Assembly: GCF_019343195.1 (NCBI RefSeq)
Contig: NZ_RPHB01000006.1
Span: 124,001-188,000 of the forward strand
Length of the DNA: 64,000 nt
From: Arthrospiribacter ruber
GTDB taxonomy: Bacteria > Bacteroidota > Bacteroidia > Cytophagales > Cyclobacteriaceae
Reading direction: 5' to 3'
How positions within the stretch are numbered: position 1 is the stretch's first letter; each line of letters starts with the position of its first letter. Below the pieces are notes generated by a model, which was not told the DNA's origin, ran no database searches, and was given only the letters and a program-made list of their open reading frames with translations. The translations under genes were made by a program, and so were the position numbers. Positions 23,245 through 33,700 of this stretch are shown in pieces.

Positions 23245-25764
23245 CTAATCCCTTAATATCTCCATTGGAGGTCTTTTGATAATCTTGCTTCCATTGAGCC
23301 AGCCCAACACCACAGTCAAAGCAGTGATGACAACATATACTATCGCTGCTTCCTTCCATGCAGGACGAAACGGCAACTGAAAAACAAACTGACTCAATAA
23401 AAACGCTGCCAAAAATGACAAGATGATCCCACTCAGAGAAGCAAGACTTCCTAAAAAGAAATACTCCATTGTATTGATGCTGCTTACCTTCGCAGAGCTT
23501 GCACCAAGTGTCCTCAGAAGAATACTTTCCCTCATCCTTTGATATTTACTGATGATCAATGAGCTGATCAATACCACTATCCCTGTAGCAATACTGAAAA
23601 AGGCCATGAACTGAATCACAAAACCAATTTTGGAAAGAATCTCCTCCAATGTTTCTACTATGGCTCCTAAATTCACCACAGATACATTAGGATATGCCCT
23701 GACGATTTCCGATTGAACTTCAGCTGCCTGCCTATCATTTTTTGTCTTGGTAATTACCACATGGAATTTTGGAGCATTATCCAGTACATTCTCAGGAAAC
23801 AAGACAAGAAAATTTGTAGAAACCTGATTGAATTTCACATCTCTAAAACTTCCAACGTATGTTTTGAGTGGTCTCCCCTGCACATTGAAAATGATTTCAT
23901 CTCCTATATTTACCCCAGTTCTATTGGCATAACCTTCATCAAAAGAAACAAATATTGAATCTCCTGCCTGCTCCACTTTCCTAAGTTCACCTTTGACCAA
24001 TCTCTCAGAAGCAATTAGACTGTCCCTGTAGGTAACCCTGAATTCCCGGTTATATAAACCTCTTGATCTTCTTTCTTCTTCAGGTAATGTATCATTTGAT
24101 TTCCTGTTTATACCATTTATCGATTCCAAAGCCATGGTTACTATTGGAACCCTCTGCATGATTGGCAAATCCCTTTTCTCCAATGCTTTCACCACATCAT
24201 CAACCTGTCTGGTCTGGATGTCAAAAAGCAACATGTTAGGCTGATCTTCCTTATCAGCAAACTTTACTTCATCCAATAATTGACCTTGCACAAAGAATAG
24301 AGTACTGATCATTGCAGTTCCCAGTCCAATTGTGGCAATTAGTGAAACAGTCTGGTTATTTGGCCTATATAAATTGGACAAAGACTGTCTTATGGTATAC
24401 CTAAGGGAAATCGGTAAAAACCTCCTTATTGACCACATTACTAAAAGAGCAACGGACCAAAGGGTCAGGAAAGCAAAAATGATAAATCCTGTAAATCCAG
24501 CTGCAAACCAAACTCCTCCTAACAAAAAATAGCTGAATCCGAAAACAAATAAAAGAATTGCCAATATCACCCCCCACCTGAGCGGGTCTTTCTTTATACT
24601 AATATTGTTTTCATCAGGCCTAAGGGTAGCCATAGGTGAAACTTTCCTGATTTTCAAAAGGGGCAAAAGACCAAAGAGAACAGAGACGAACAATCCTGTT
24701 ATCAAACCAAATCCCACACTGGTCCAGGCTACCCCCAGACTAACCTCTACCGGCAAAAAATCCGCAAAAACTGCTGGAAGAAGATATTGAAGCAAAGTCC
24801 CTAAAATAGCACCTACTACAGCACCAGCCATGCCCATGAGCAAAATCTGCAAAAGATAAATTTTCATTGCTGTCCATGCAGTAACTCCCAGGCACCTCAA
24901 GACCGCAACTGAGGCTACTTTTTCCTTAACAAATACATTGACGGCCGATGCCACCCCTACACAACCCAACAAGAGAGCAACAAAAGCCACAAGACTTAAA
25001 AAATTGGCCAGATTTTCAAAAGCGCGACCGGTCTGATTTCTTCTGGACTCTACTGTAGTGTAGTTTACTTTTTGTTCCTCCCAAGCTTCTTCATATTGCT
25101 CTATCAAAAGTTCGATCTCTATATCGGGCCCAAGTTGGTAGTATTTCTGATAATTGAGCCTGCTACCATATTGGATCAATCCGGTAGCTTCCGAATATTC
25201 CATGGGAATATAAACAGCAGGTGCCACAGTAGCTGTTATTCCTGTCTGCCCGGGTACTTTCTGTAACTCTCCCTCGATTACAAAAGTCAGTTCTCCGACT
25301 TTTATACTGTCCCCGACCTCAGCATTGAACTGGGCCATGAGAATCTTTTCCACAAGCGCTTTTCTCCCACCATCCCTAAAGCTTTTATCAGCACCTTCAG
25401 GGACTGTTTCAAGTCTGCCATAATAGGGGAAATCCCCTTTGAGCGCCCTTACTTGAGTCAATCTACTTTCTCCTGTTGAAGGAAAAGCCACCATGCTGGC
25501 AAAGTTGATTTCTTCCGCAACAGCTGAAGCCAAGTTATCTATTTCTTGATCACCAATAGGCTGATTATTACCCAATACCAAATCAGCTCCTAGTAGCTCT
25601 TTTGCCTGGCTGTCTATATCCTTGCTTAAATTATCTCCAAATGAACTTATGGCTACCAAAGCCGCTATTCCTACTACCATGGCAGAAACAAACAACATCA
25701 GCTTTGAGAAATTTTTTCTAAAATCTCTCATGGCCATTTTCAAAACCCAAGAATTATTACCCAT
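23245..25764 (-). CDS. FtsX-like ABC transporter permease, YbbP-like
   Basis: The ATG at 25764 gives 839 residues and an eight-base overlap with the upstream ATPase gene; an ATG at 25836 would add 24 residues that re-read that gene. The layout is N-terminal helix, a long periplasmic region, two FtsX-type blocks of membrane helices (about 235-470 and 710-825) and a second large periplasmic region (about 490-700), as in the ten-helix YbbP type. It should work with the adjacent ATPase in mechanotransmission or lipid/lipoprotein handling at the inner membrane. Confidence 0.88.
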   Translation of the reverse strand: MGNNSWVLKMAMRDFRKNFSKLMLFVSAMVVGIAALVAISSFGDNLSKDIDSQAKELLGADLVLGNNQPIGDQEIDNLASAVAEEINFASMVAFPSTGESRLTQVRALKGDFPYYGRLETVPEGADKSFRDGGRKALVEKILMAQFNAEVGDSIKVGELTFVIEGELQKVPGQTGITATVAPAVYIPMEYSEATGLIQYGSRLNYQKYYQLGPDIEIELLIEQYEEAWEEQKVNYTTVESRRNQTGRAFENLANFLSLVAFVALLLGCVGVASAVNVFVKEKVASVAVLRCLGVTAWTAMKIYLLQILLMGMAGAVVGAILGTLLQYLLPAVFADFLPVEVSLGVAWTSVGFGLITGLFVSVLFGLLPLLKIRKVSPMATLRPDENNISIKKDPLRWGVILAILLFVFGFSYFLLGGVWFAAGFTGFIIFAFLTLWSVALLVMWSIRRFLPISLRYTIRQSLSNLYRPNNQTVSLIATIGLGTAMISTLFFVQGQLLDEVKFADKEDQPNMLLFDIQTRQVDDVVKALEKRDLPIMQRVPIVTMALESINGINRKSNDTLPEEERRSRGLYNREFRVTYRDSLIASERLVKGELRKVEQAGDSIFVSFDEGYANRTGVNIGDEIIFNVQGRPLKTYVGSFRDVKFNQVSTNFLVLFPENVLDNAPKFHVVITKTKNDRQAAEVQSEIVRAYPNVSVVNLGAIVETLEEILSKIGFVIQFMAFFSIATGIVVLISSLIISKYQRMRESILLRTLGASSAKVSSINTMEYFFLGSLASLSGIILSFLAAFLLSQFVFQLPFRPAWKEAAIVYVVITALTVVLGWLNGSKIIKRPPMEILRD

Positions 25765-26434
25765 TCCCAACCTCCTGAACTTTACCTCCTCTGATATTGA
25801 TAATCCTATTGGTCTTTTTGGCAAGCTCCAGGTCATGGGTTACCAAAATCAGAGTGGTTCCCTGATCTTTATTTAACCTGAATATTAGCTCCTCTATTAG
25901 CTCTCCGGTCTCTGTGTCAAGATTTCCTGTAGGTTCATCAGCAAATAGAACCTTGGGTTGATTGGCAAAGGCTCGGGCTATCGACACCCTTTGTTGTTCA
26001 CCTCCTGAGAGCTGAGTTGGATAATGCCCTAACCTATCTCCAAGTCCAACCTTTTCAAGAAGACTCTTGGCGATCTGCCTGGCATCTTTATTCTTCTTGA
26101 GCTCTAAAGGAACCATTACATTTTCTAAAGCGGTAAGCGTTGGCAACAATTGAAAGTTTTGAAAAATAAAACCAATGTGCTGGTTTCGTACCTCAGCTCT
26201 TTCATCTTCAGTCAGGCTTTCCAGACTTTTATCCACCAACTTCACTGAACCATTACTTGCGGCATCCAGGCCTGCACAAAGACCTAACAAAGTGGTCTTC
26301 CCACTTCCTGAAGGGCCTACTATAGCTATACTATCTCCTTGGTCTACAGAAAAACTAACCTCATCCAAAACTGTAAGAACCCGGTTACCACTTTTATAAG
26401 TTTTGCTGACATTTTTTACTTCTAGTATGGCCAT
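25757..26434 (-). CDS. ABC transporter ATP-binding protein, YbbA/LolD-like
   Basis: A 225-residue ATPase of the MacB/LolD/YbbA group: Walker A GPSGSGKTT (40-48), Q-loop FIFQNFQLLPTLTALENV (about 89-106), signature LSGGEQQR (142-149), Walker B VLFADEPTGNLD (162-173) and H-switch VTHD. It precedes the permease with an eight-base overlap. Divergently upstream, 120 bases away, lies a TesA-like gene, the same arrangement as tesA/ybbA-ybbP in E. coli. Confidence 0.92.
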   Translation of the reverse strand: MAILEVKNVSKTYKSGNRVLTVLDEVSFSVDQGDSIAIVGPSGSGKTTLLGLCAGLDAASNGSVKLVDKSLESLTEDERAEVRNQHIGFIFQNFQLLPTLTALENVMVPLELKKNKDARQIAKSLLEKVGLGDRLGHYPTQLSGGEQQRVSIARAFANQPKVLFADEPTGNLDTETGELIEELIFRLNKDQGTTLILVTHDLELAKKTNRIINIRGGKVQEVGNG

Positions 26435-26554
26435 ATATAGATTAGATGAGTAAGTTAATTGCCTTTAACCTTAATACCCTTAAATTGTTGAATGATTGTA
26501 AAGGTTCCTATTAAAGGACAGTATTTTATCTAAATATCAAAAATATTTCACCCA

Positions 26555-27274
26555 ATGAGTTCTCAAATATTCTTCGGACGAAACCCCAAGGCCAAAATTC
26601 ACACGATCAGCCTTTTATTTATCTACGGCATACTCAACTTCACACTACTTTCATGCGGGCAAAATCAGCCTCAAGAAAAGAAAGAAGAACAAAGTGAAAA
26701 GAGCATGACAAGTGACAAACCCATTATTCTATTCTTCGGAAACAGTCTGACTGCCGGATATGGAATAGAAGAAGATGAAGCATATCCTTCTTTGGCGGGA
26801 CAGAGACTGGACAGTCTAGGCTACGATTACCAGGTAATCAATGGGGGACTGAGTGGTGAAACTACCGCAGGCGGACTAAGCAGACTGGATTGGTTTTTGG
26901 AAGAGAAACCTGAAATCTTCGTACTGGAACTTGGAGGCAACGATGGGCTTCGAGGGATCGAAATTGAAGAAACAAAAAAGAACCTCAAAGCTATAATAGC
27001 AACAGTCAGAACTAAATATCCTGACACTGGGATTATTCTTGCAGGCATGCAAATTCCCCCAAATATGGGACAAGACTACACCAAAAGATTTGCTGAAATT
27101 TATCCTGAAATTGCAAAAGAGGAAAATGTCACACTCATTCCTTTTCTACTTGAAAGAGTCGCAGGCAATCCAGATCTAAATCTAAGAGATGGCATCCATC
27201 CTACCGAAGAAGGGCACAAAATTGTCCTGGAAAACATTTGGCCTTACCTATATGCACAAATTAAAGATGCTTAA
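26555..27274 (+). CDS. SGNH/GDSL-type esterase lipoprotein, TesA-like
   Basis: A 239-residue protein with an N-terminal hydrophobic segment ending in lipobox TLLSC (Cys34), a charged linker rich in Glu/Gln/Lys and then a TesA-type SGNH domain: block I FFGNSLTAGYG (S64), block II NGGLSGETTAGG, block III ELGGNDGLRG and block V RDGIHPTEEGH (Asp and His). TesA-type enzymes act on thioesters, lysophospholipids and aryl esters. The lipid anchor would hold it at a membrane beside the divergent YbbAP-like exporter. Confidence 0.87.
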   Translation: MSSQIFFGRNPKAKIHTISLLFIYGILNFTLLSCGQNQPQEKKEEQSEKSMTSDKPIILFFGNSLTAGYGIEEDEAYPSLAGQRLDSLGYDYQVINGGLSGETTAGGLSRLDWFLEEKPEIFVLELGGNDGLRGIEIEETKKNLKAIIATVRTKYPDTGIILAGMQIPPNMGQDYTKRFAEIYPEIAKEENVTLIPFLLERVAGNPDLNLRDGIHPTEEGHKIVLENIWPYLYAQIKDA

Positions 27275-27369
27275 CTGTATTATTAAAATTGAAAGGAAAT
27301 TTTTTCACAAATTTGATTATTAAAAATTTTTACAGAACTTTCAGAAATAAAATAAAAAAATTAGAAAAC

Positions 27370-29112
27370 ATGAGTTTTGAAATCAAATCTTCCGGAGAGT
27401 CTTATGATGTGATCATTGTAGGGTCTGGTGCTGGAGGCGGGATGGCCTCCAAGATTCTTTCAGAAGCAGGCCTTTCTGTCGCTGTATTGGAAGCAGGAAA
27501 AGACTTTGATCCGGCCAAAGACGAAGACAGGACCCAATTGAGACCGGCATGGGAATCACCAAGAAGAGGGGCTGGAACCAGAGTTAGACCTTTTGGAGAC
27601 TTTGACCAAGCTATTGGAGGCTGGGATATTGAAGGTGAACCTTACACCCGTGCAAAAGGAACCTCTTTCGATTGGTTCAGGTCCAGAATGGTTGGGGGAA
27701 GAACCAATCACTGGGGAAGAATTTCCCTGAGGTTTGGCCCAAATGATTTCAAAAGAAAAAGCATAGATGGAATGGGGGACAACTGGCCTATAGGCTATGA
27801 CGACCTCAAGCCATATTATGACAGGGTAGACAAGCTCATTGGTGTATTTGGCACCAAAGAAGGAATATATAATGAGCCGGATGGATTTTTTCTTCCTCCT
27901 CCGAAGCCCCGACTTCATGAAATGTACATCATGAAAGGGGCAAAAAAAGCAAATATGCCCGTAATTCCTGGAAGGCTTTCTATGTTGACCAGACCTATCA
28001 ATAACGAAAGGGGAGTATGCTTTTTTTGCAATCAATGTAACAGGGCCTGCCAGGCATATGCGGATTTTTCTTCAGGAACATGTCTTGTCAAGCCTGCTAT
28101 GGCTAAGGGAAAAGTAGAACTCTACACCCAAGCGATGGTAAGATCTGTTACTACTGACGAAAGCGGAAATGCCACAGGGGTGTCCTTTATCAGCAAAGTG
28201 GACATGAAAGAATACAAACTCCGCTCCAGGGTAGTGGTATTAGGTGCCTCTGCCTGCGAATCTGCCAGAATAATGCTTAATTCAAAATCAAAGACCCACC
28301 CCAACGGCGTTGGAAACAGCAGTGGCATGGTCGGCAGATACCTGCATGATTCTACCGGAGCGGACAGAATGGGCATTATGCCAGAACTTATTGACAGAGA
28401 AAGGTACAACGAAGACGGTGTTGGAGGCATGCATGTATATACACCATGGTGGCTGGACAACAAAAAACTGGATTTTGCCAGAGGCTATCACATCGAATAT
28501 TGGGGAGGGATGACCATGCCATCTTATGGGATAGGTTTTTCTATGGACACGATGAGAAAATACCTAAAAGATGAGTTTGGAAATCCAAGCCCTAACGGTG
28601 GCTATGGGGAAGGCCTCAAAAAAGACATCAGGAGGATTTACGGATCTACCTTGGGTATGTCCGGCAGGGGAGAAAGTATACCCCAATTCACCAATTACTG
28701 TGAGATAGATAATAATGTGGTAGATAAATATGGTATTCCTGTACTAAAATTCCATTATCAATGGACAGATCAGGAAGTGAAGCAGGCCAAGCACATGCAG
28801 GATACTTTCGAGGAGATCCTTACAGAATCAGGAGCTGTACTTCTAGGAGAAAAACCAGGGCCAGAAACCATGTACGGACTGGCTACTCCAGGACGGATTA
28901 TCCATGAAGTAGGGACCACAAGAATGGGAGACAACCCATCTACGTCTGTTTTAAACAGCAACTGCCAGGCGCATGACTGTAAAAATCTCTTTGTAGTAGA
29001 TGCAGGTCCATTTGTGTCGCAAGCTGATAAGAATCCTACTTGGACTATCCTGGCATTGGCTTGGAGAACTTCTGATTATATCGTAAACGAATTGAAAAAG
29101 AAAAATATCTAA
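27370..29112 (+). CDS. GMC-type FAD dehydrogenase, large subunit with Cys cluster
   Basis: From the ATG at 27370 it is 580 residues; earlier in-frame starts add a leader without family resemblance. FAD-binding GSGAGGG is at 18-24, and the C-terminal catalytic His and Asn lie in HEVGTTRMG and KNPTWTILALAW. A cysteine cluster CFFCNQCNRAC (217, 220, 223, 227) plus C238 suggests an iron-sulphur centre, as in bacterial FAD glucose and gluconate dehydrogenases. There is no signal peptide. Export is expected by hitch-hiking on the Tat-signal small subunit encoded 11 bases downstream. The sugar or polyol substrate is not determinable. Confidence 0.85.
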   Translation: MSFEIKSSGESYDVIIVGSGAGGGMASKILSEAGLSVAVLEAGKDFDPAKDEDRTQLRPAWESPRRGAGTRVRPFGDFDQAIGGWDIEGEPYTRAKGTSFDWFRSRMVGGRTNHWGRISLRFGPNDFKRKSIDGMGDNWPIGYDDLKPYYDRVDKLIGVFGTKEGIYNEPDGFFLPPPKPRLHEMYIMKGAKKANMPVIPGRLSMLTRPINNERGVCFFCNQCNRACQAYADFSSGTCLVKPAMAKGKVELYTQAMVRSVTTDESGNATGVSFISKVDMKEYKLRSRVVVLGASACESARIMLNSKSKTHPNGVGNSSGMVGRYLHDSTGADRMGIMPELIDRERYNEDGVGGMHVYTPWWLDNKKLDFARGYHIEYWGGMTMPSYGIGFSMDTMRKYLKDEFGNPSPNGGYGEGLKKDIRRIYGSTLGMSGRGESIPQFTNYCEIDNNVVDKYGIPVLKFHYQWTDQEVKQAKHMQDTFEEILTESGAVLLGEKPGPETMYGLATPGRIIHEVGTTRMGDNPSTSVLNSNCQAHDCKNLFVVDAGPFVSQADKNPTWTILALAWRTSDYIVNELKKKNI

Positions 29113-29123
29113 CCAAGGGAATT

Positions 29124-29831
29124 ATGAACAGAAGAGAAAACCTTAAACTCCTTTTCACAGGATCCTTGGCTACAGGCCTCCTTTTGACCAATTGCAGCCC
29201 GGAAGACAAGCAAGCAGATCTTTCCCCAAAAATCGCGGGAGGAACTCCAGGTGGAAGAATTGAAGAAGAGATACAGCGAGATCAAAGACTACTTTCAGAA
29301 ACTTTCCTCACTGAAGAAGAAAGAGAAAAATTGAATGTCTTGGTAGATATCATTATGCCAGCTGATGAAGAATCAGGCAGTGCTTCTGAAGCTGGAGTAG
29401 TTGATTTTATTGAATTCATGATGAAAGATGCTCCTTCCTATCAAACACCCATGAGAGGCGGCTTGATGTGGCTGGACAGCTACAGCAATGATCAATATGG
29501 TAAATTATTTTTGGACTTGTCCGAAAATGAAAGAATGGAGGTAATCGATAAGATTGCCTGGCCGGAGAAAGCAGCTCCGGAAATGAGAGGTGCTGTTTCA
29601 TTTTTCAACATTCTTAGAAACTTGACAGCAACAGGGTATTTCACCTCAGAAATGGGATACAAATACTTAGGATACAAAGGAAATACGCCCAATGCTTGGG
29701 ATGGTGTTCCAAAGGAGGTAATGGAAAAACATGGGGTAGAACTACCTGAAAAGTATCTATCATACTATTTAAAACCAGAAGAAAGAGGAACTGTCGCTGT
29801 TTGGGACGATGAAGGAAATTTAATTGGATAA
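29124..29831 (+). CDS. Gluconate 2-dehydrogenase subunit 3 family protein
   Basis: A 235-residue small subunit. It begins MNRRENLKLLFTG, a Tat-like twin-arginine motif, and continues to a lipobox (GLLLTNC, Cys about 27), so it looks like a Tat-exported lipoprotein. The body (LNVLVDIIMPADEESGSASEAGVVDFI, about 71-97) is typical of Gluconate_2-dh3. It should carry the folded GMC subunit across the inner membrane and anchor it. No cytochrome c subunit gene (CxxCH) lies nearby, unlike classical three-subunit enzymes. A strong terminator follows. Confidence 0.88.
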   Translation: MNRRENLKLLFTGSLATGLLLTNCSPEDKQADLSPKIAGGTPGGRIEEEIQRDQRLLSETFLTEEEREKLNVLVDIIMPADEESGSASEAGVVDFIEFMMKDAPSYQTPMRGGLMWLDSYSNDQYGKLFLDLSENERMEVIDKIAWPEKAAPEMRGAVSFFNILRNLTATGYFTSEMGYKYLGYKGNTPNAWDGVPKEVMEKHGVELPEKYLSYYLKPEERGTVAVWDDEGNLIG

Positions 29832-29843
29832 CCCTTATGTTGA

Positions 29844-29874
29844 AAATCCCTCAAAAATTTGAGGGATTTTTTTT
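29844..29874 (+). terminator. Terminator of the GMC dehydrogenase operon
   Basis: Perfect 12-base arms AAATCCCTCAAA (29844-29855) and TTTGAGGGATTT (29858-29869) with a two-base loop, followed by further T. Confidence 0.88.
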
Positions 29875-29901
29875 ATTAAAATAACTAAATTAAATAATTT
29901 T

Positions 29902-29916
29902 CTCACTATTAGTGAG
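29902..29916 (+). promoter_or_regulatory. Palindrome upstream of the secreted gene at 30006
   Basis: CTCACTA and TAGTGAG are perfect seven-base arms around one base. It lies 90 bases before the gene and may be an operator. A near-consensus -7 TAATTTCG follows near 29972. Confidence 0.35.
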
Positions 29917-30005
29917 TATGTTATAATTTTTTAAGGATATTTTTCAACAAAAAAACTAATGTTTTTTAAATAATTTCGTGTAAAAAATAACCAATCAATT
30001 CAAAT

Positions 30006-30722
30006 ATGAAATTTATAAAGACAACATTTCTATTGTTTTTAGCTATCACCTTTTGTAGCGCACTTGCACCTGTATATGGCCAAAAGATTGAAAACTATTC
30101 AGGGCTTGAAGGATTTACCACAACATCAAATATTGAGATTCTGGATGATTTCAGCCAAACAGAAGGCCTTATTAAAATCGGAGATGCTTTTTCCAAAGCA
30201 AGAGGAGCTACTGCTTTTTCGGCGATAAATAACCTCAATAGAAGAGCTAAAAGAAAATTACTGGAGGAAGCTACTGTACGTGGTGCATCGCATGTTTTTA
30301 TTACCAAAGGGTTTCCTGATGATGGAATTGGTCTGACTACCATTTTTATTGGCCGCTTATTCACTTATCAGGCAATTTTTTATAAAAGTGAGGACAAAGT
30401 CCTGAGCGAAAATCAAGTAAAAAACATTCTATCCGGACACAGGTTTGTCAATACACAAAATATGAGCACAAACAGAAATGCCTTCAACGCAAATCATATA
30501 AGGATAGGAAGTGGAAAGCTTTTTACTATTGATGAAAATGCAGAACTATCTACAAGGAAAGGCAAAATTTACCTTACCACAAAATCTCCAAAGCCTATTG
30601 GGATAATTAAAGCAGATGAATTTGAGATTATTGGAATCAATGAAAACCACATTTTGCTCTCACAAGAATTGGTACCGGATAAAAAGTACCGGGCATTCCT
30701 GATGAAAAAAGACGCCAAATGA
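30006..30722 (+). CDS. Secreted protein of unknown function
   Basis: A 238-residue protein with a signal peptide (MKFIKTTFLLFLAITFCSALAPVYGQ, shown in part by its hydrophobic residues 7-22 and cut near GQ). No domain was recognised with confidence. The segment RRAKRKLLEEATVRGASHVFITKG (about 76-99) recalls the helix-then-strand core of RcsF/DUF4156-like proteins. The C-terminal half is lysine-rich and beta-like. It ends convergently with the Tricorn-like gene over a shared terminator. Confidence 0.6.
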   Translation: MKFIKTTFLLFLAITFCSALAPVYGQKIENYSGLEGFTTTSNIEILDDFSQTEGLIKIGDAFSKARGATAFSAINNLNRRAKRKLLEEATVRGASHVFITKGFPDDGIGLTTIFIGRLFTYQAIFYKSEDKVLSENQVKNILSGHRFVNTQNMSTNRNAFNANHIRIGSGKLFTIDENAELSTRKGKIYLTTKSPKPIGIIKADEFEIIGINENHILLSQELVPDKKYRAFLMKKDAK

Positions 30723-30723
30723 T

Positions 30724-30762
30724 AAAAAAAATGAGGGGTGAAATTCACCCCTCATTTTTTAT
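30724..30762. terminator. Bidirectional terminator between convergent genes
   Basis: ATGAGGGGTGAA (30731-30742) pairs with TTCACCCCTCAT (30744-30755), flanked by A7 on the left and T6 on the right, so it can serve both strands. It overlaps the stop codon of the protease gene. Confidence 0.85.
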
Positions 30763-33700
30763 TTTATCTGTTCCATCAATTCTTTTACTGCAGCTTCAAT
30801 CTGGGCATCTTTCCCGTACAAAATTTCTTCAAAAGGACTGTTTACTTTGATATCTGGCTCAAGCTGTAGGTTTTCCAAAGGTCTGTCCTCTTCAACACCA
30901 TAGAATGCTATCATTGGAATACCAAATACTATAGTAGGATCAATCTGGGTTTCCCACCAAACTGCCGTGCTGGTACCTGGCACTGGCATGCCTATAAGCT
31001 TTCCAATACCTTTGGCACGATAGGCATAAGGAAAGGCATGTGCATCAGAATAATTACTCTCACTCATAAGGACTACACTTGGTCTAGACCATTTGTCTCT
31101 AGGCTCCCCTCCTCGTGCAACAAAACCATATGGTCTAAATGTAGCATACGGCTTTCCATCAAGAAAATTGGACAAATCTTCATGTAGCCATCCGCCACCA
31201 TTGAACCTTGTATCCACAATCAATGCTTCTTTATCCGCATTCTTCCCGAGAACTTCATCATATACTGTTCTGAAACTGTTGTCATTCATACCCTGAACAT
31301 GGACATACCCTATTCTTCCCTCACTTAGACTATCCACCATGTCGCGCATAGTAGTCACCCATCTTTTGTATAGGAGCTGATTTTCTGTTCCAAGGGCTAT
31401 TGGCTTCACACTTTCTTCCCATCTTTCACCTGATTTTGGGTCATATAGAGATAACAGGATATTTTTCCCAGCCTTCCTATTGAGGGTTTTATTCCAATCC
31501 ATATCCAGATCCAAAACTGCACCGTCAATTTTCTCTATCACATGGCCAGCTTTTACCTTGCTGTCAGCTTTATCCAAAGGACCTCCGGTAATGACTTCTG
31601 TAATCCTCAAACCACTCTCCTTGGATGATTCATCATAGAACAAGCCCAATGAAGCTGTCTGATCCCCATTTTCTGGCCTGGGAGAATATCTTCCCCCTGT
31701 ATGAGAACCATTAAGCTCACCTAGAATCTCACTCAGCAGCTCCTGGAAATCATAATTGTTATTGATATGAGGCAAAAACTTAGCATAAGCATCTCTGTAC
31801 ATCTCCCAATCTACCCCATGAAGATCTGGGTCATAAAACTTCTTTTTCACCTGTCTCCATGCATGATTAAAAATATAATCTCTCTCTGCTGAAGCATCCA
31901 ATACCATTTCTTCATTAATCCCTATATTCGAGACCTTCCCACTGCCAGTATCAATTTTTGACAGCCTACCATTGGCCAATACAAAAAGATTTTTCCCTTC
32001 TTTATCCAACTCAATTCTTCCAGGTCCAGAGTTAGTTTTGGCCAGAGATTTCAGTTCTTTGGTTCGGGTATCAAAAGCCCAAACATCATACCTGTTCTCA
32101 AAATTGGCCATTAAGTACAACTTATCCCCATCAGGAGACATGTCAAATGAGGATAAGTTCAAGGATCCTGTAGTAAGCCTTAATTTCCTATTTTCTAATC
32201 CTTCCAGGTCAAATTTCAGGGGTTCATCGTTCTTTTTCTTCTCGTCTGAACTTTTATCACCCTTATCTTTCTTTTCCTTTCCCTTGATTAGGTCAAAATC
32301 ATCTTTGCTTAATCTAAATCTGTCATATGCAGCCTGGTCAAAGAAAAGTGCATAGACATCCAGTTCTCTTGCTCCCTGGAGTGCCAATGGCTTCTTCCCG
32401 TCTCTATCGTTGGCCCAGACAAGGGCTTTCCCGTTCATCGCAAATCTTCCTTGGCCATCAGAAAATCCACTGTTGGTAAGGTTAACTCCTTCTCCCCCCT
32501 CATTGACATCATACAAAACCATGTGACTTGCACCATAAAGTCCAAGTGAATTCTTGGCAACAAGCCATTTGCTGTCCGGACTCCAGGTAAAATCCTGATC
32601 CCCATCCCTGTAGGAAAAATTCTCTCCAGCCGGTATAATTGTTTTGGATGATCTACTTTCTAGATCATATACCTTGAGGATATTTCTTTCTTCAAGGTAG
32701 GCGATTTTTTTCCCATCTGGTGATACCAAAGGTTGAAACTCATCCTTATCACTTGCAATCACAGCTTCCTCTTTGATAATAGTGGCTGCAAAGAAATAAG
32801 GCTCTTCTTCCCTTACAATGCTGGCCTTGTAAATATCCCAGCTTTCTCCTCTTTCAGATGAGTAATAGAGTGTACGGCCATCCTTATCCCAACTTAGCAT
32901 TCTTTCTTGGGCTGGAGTATTGGTAATCCTTTTGGTCTGACTGTTGTCGGCAGAAGTTACAAACACTTCCCCCCTAAAAACAAAAGCTACTTCTTTCCCA
33001 TTTGGAGAAAGTGCCATTTCAGTAGCACCGCTGCTTACAGAGACGATTTTCTGGTCATTCCCACTGAAATCCCCAAAAATCTCTACTTCTACTTTACTTG
33101 GCTGACCGCCATCTCGAAGTGAATACACCTCTCCATTCCAAGAAAAAGCCAAAATCCCATTCTTTGAAATACTGAGATGCCTTACGGGATGATCTTTAAA
33201 CGCTGTCAGTTGAACTTCTTCATTGGTACCAAGACTTTTTTTAAACACATTTTGGGCTCCGTTTTTTTCGCTAAGGTAATAAACAGAAGTTCCATCATTT
33301 GAAAAAACAGGCTCTCGATCTTCACCTTCGAAATCGCTTATCTGCTGATAGCTATTTTCATTTATGTCATACATCCAAATATCCCTTGTCACTGAGGAGG
33401 TATGCCTTTTTCTCCATTCATCCTCGTACCCTTTTCGGTCTTGAAAAACCAACCTGTTTCCTTTAGGATCAAATGAAGCATGTTGCATACCAGCTGAAGA
33501 AATCAAAAAGCTTCTACCGCCCTCTGCCGGCACCGAATACAATTTGCCGAATAATCCCTTATTTGGAAACCTCACTGAAGTATTTAAGTCGTTACGTGGA
33601 GAGCTAAATACAACCTCCTTTCCATCTGGAGTAAAATCCCATGGGAAATCATTTCCCGAATGGTACGTCAATCTCTTGGCCTCCCCTCCCTCAGAAGGAA

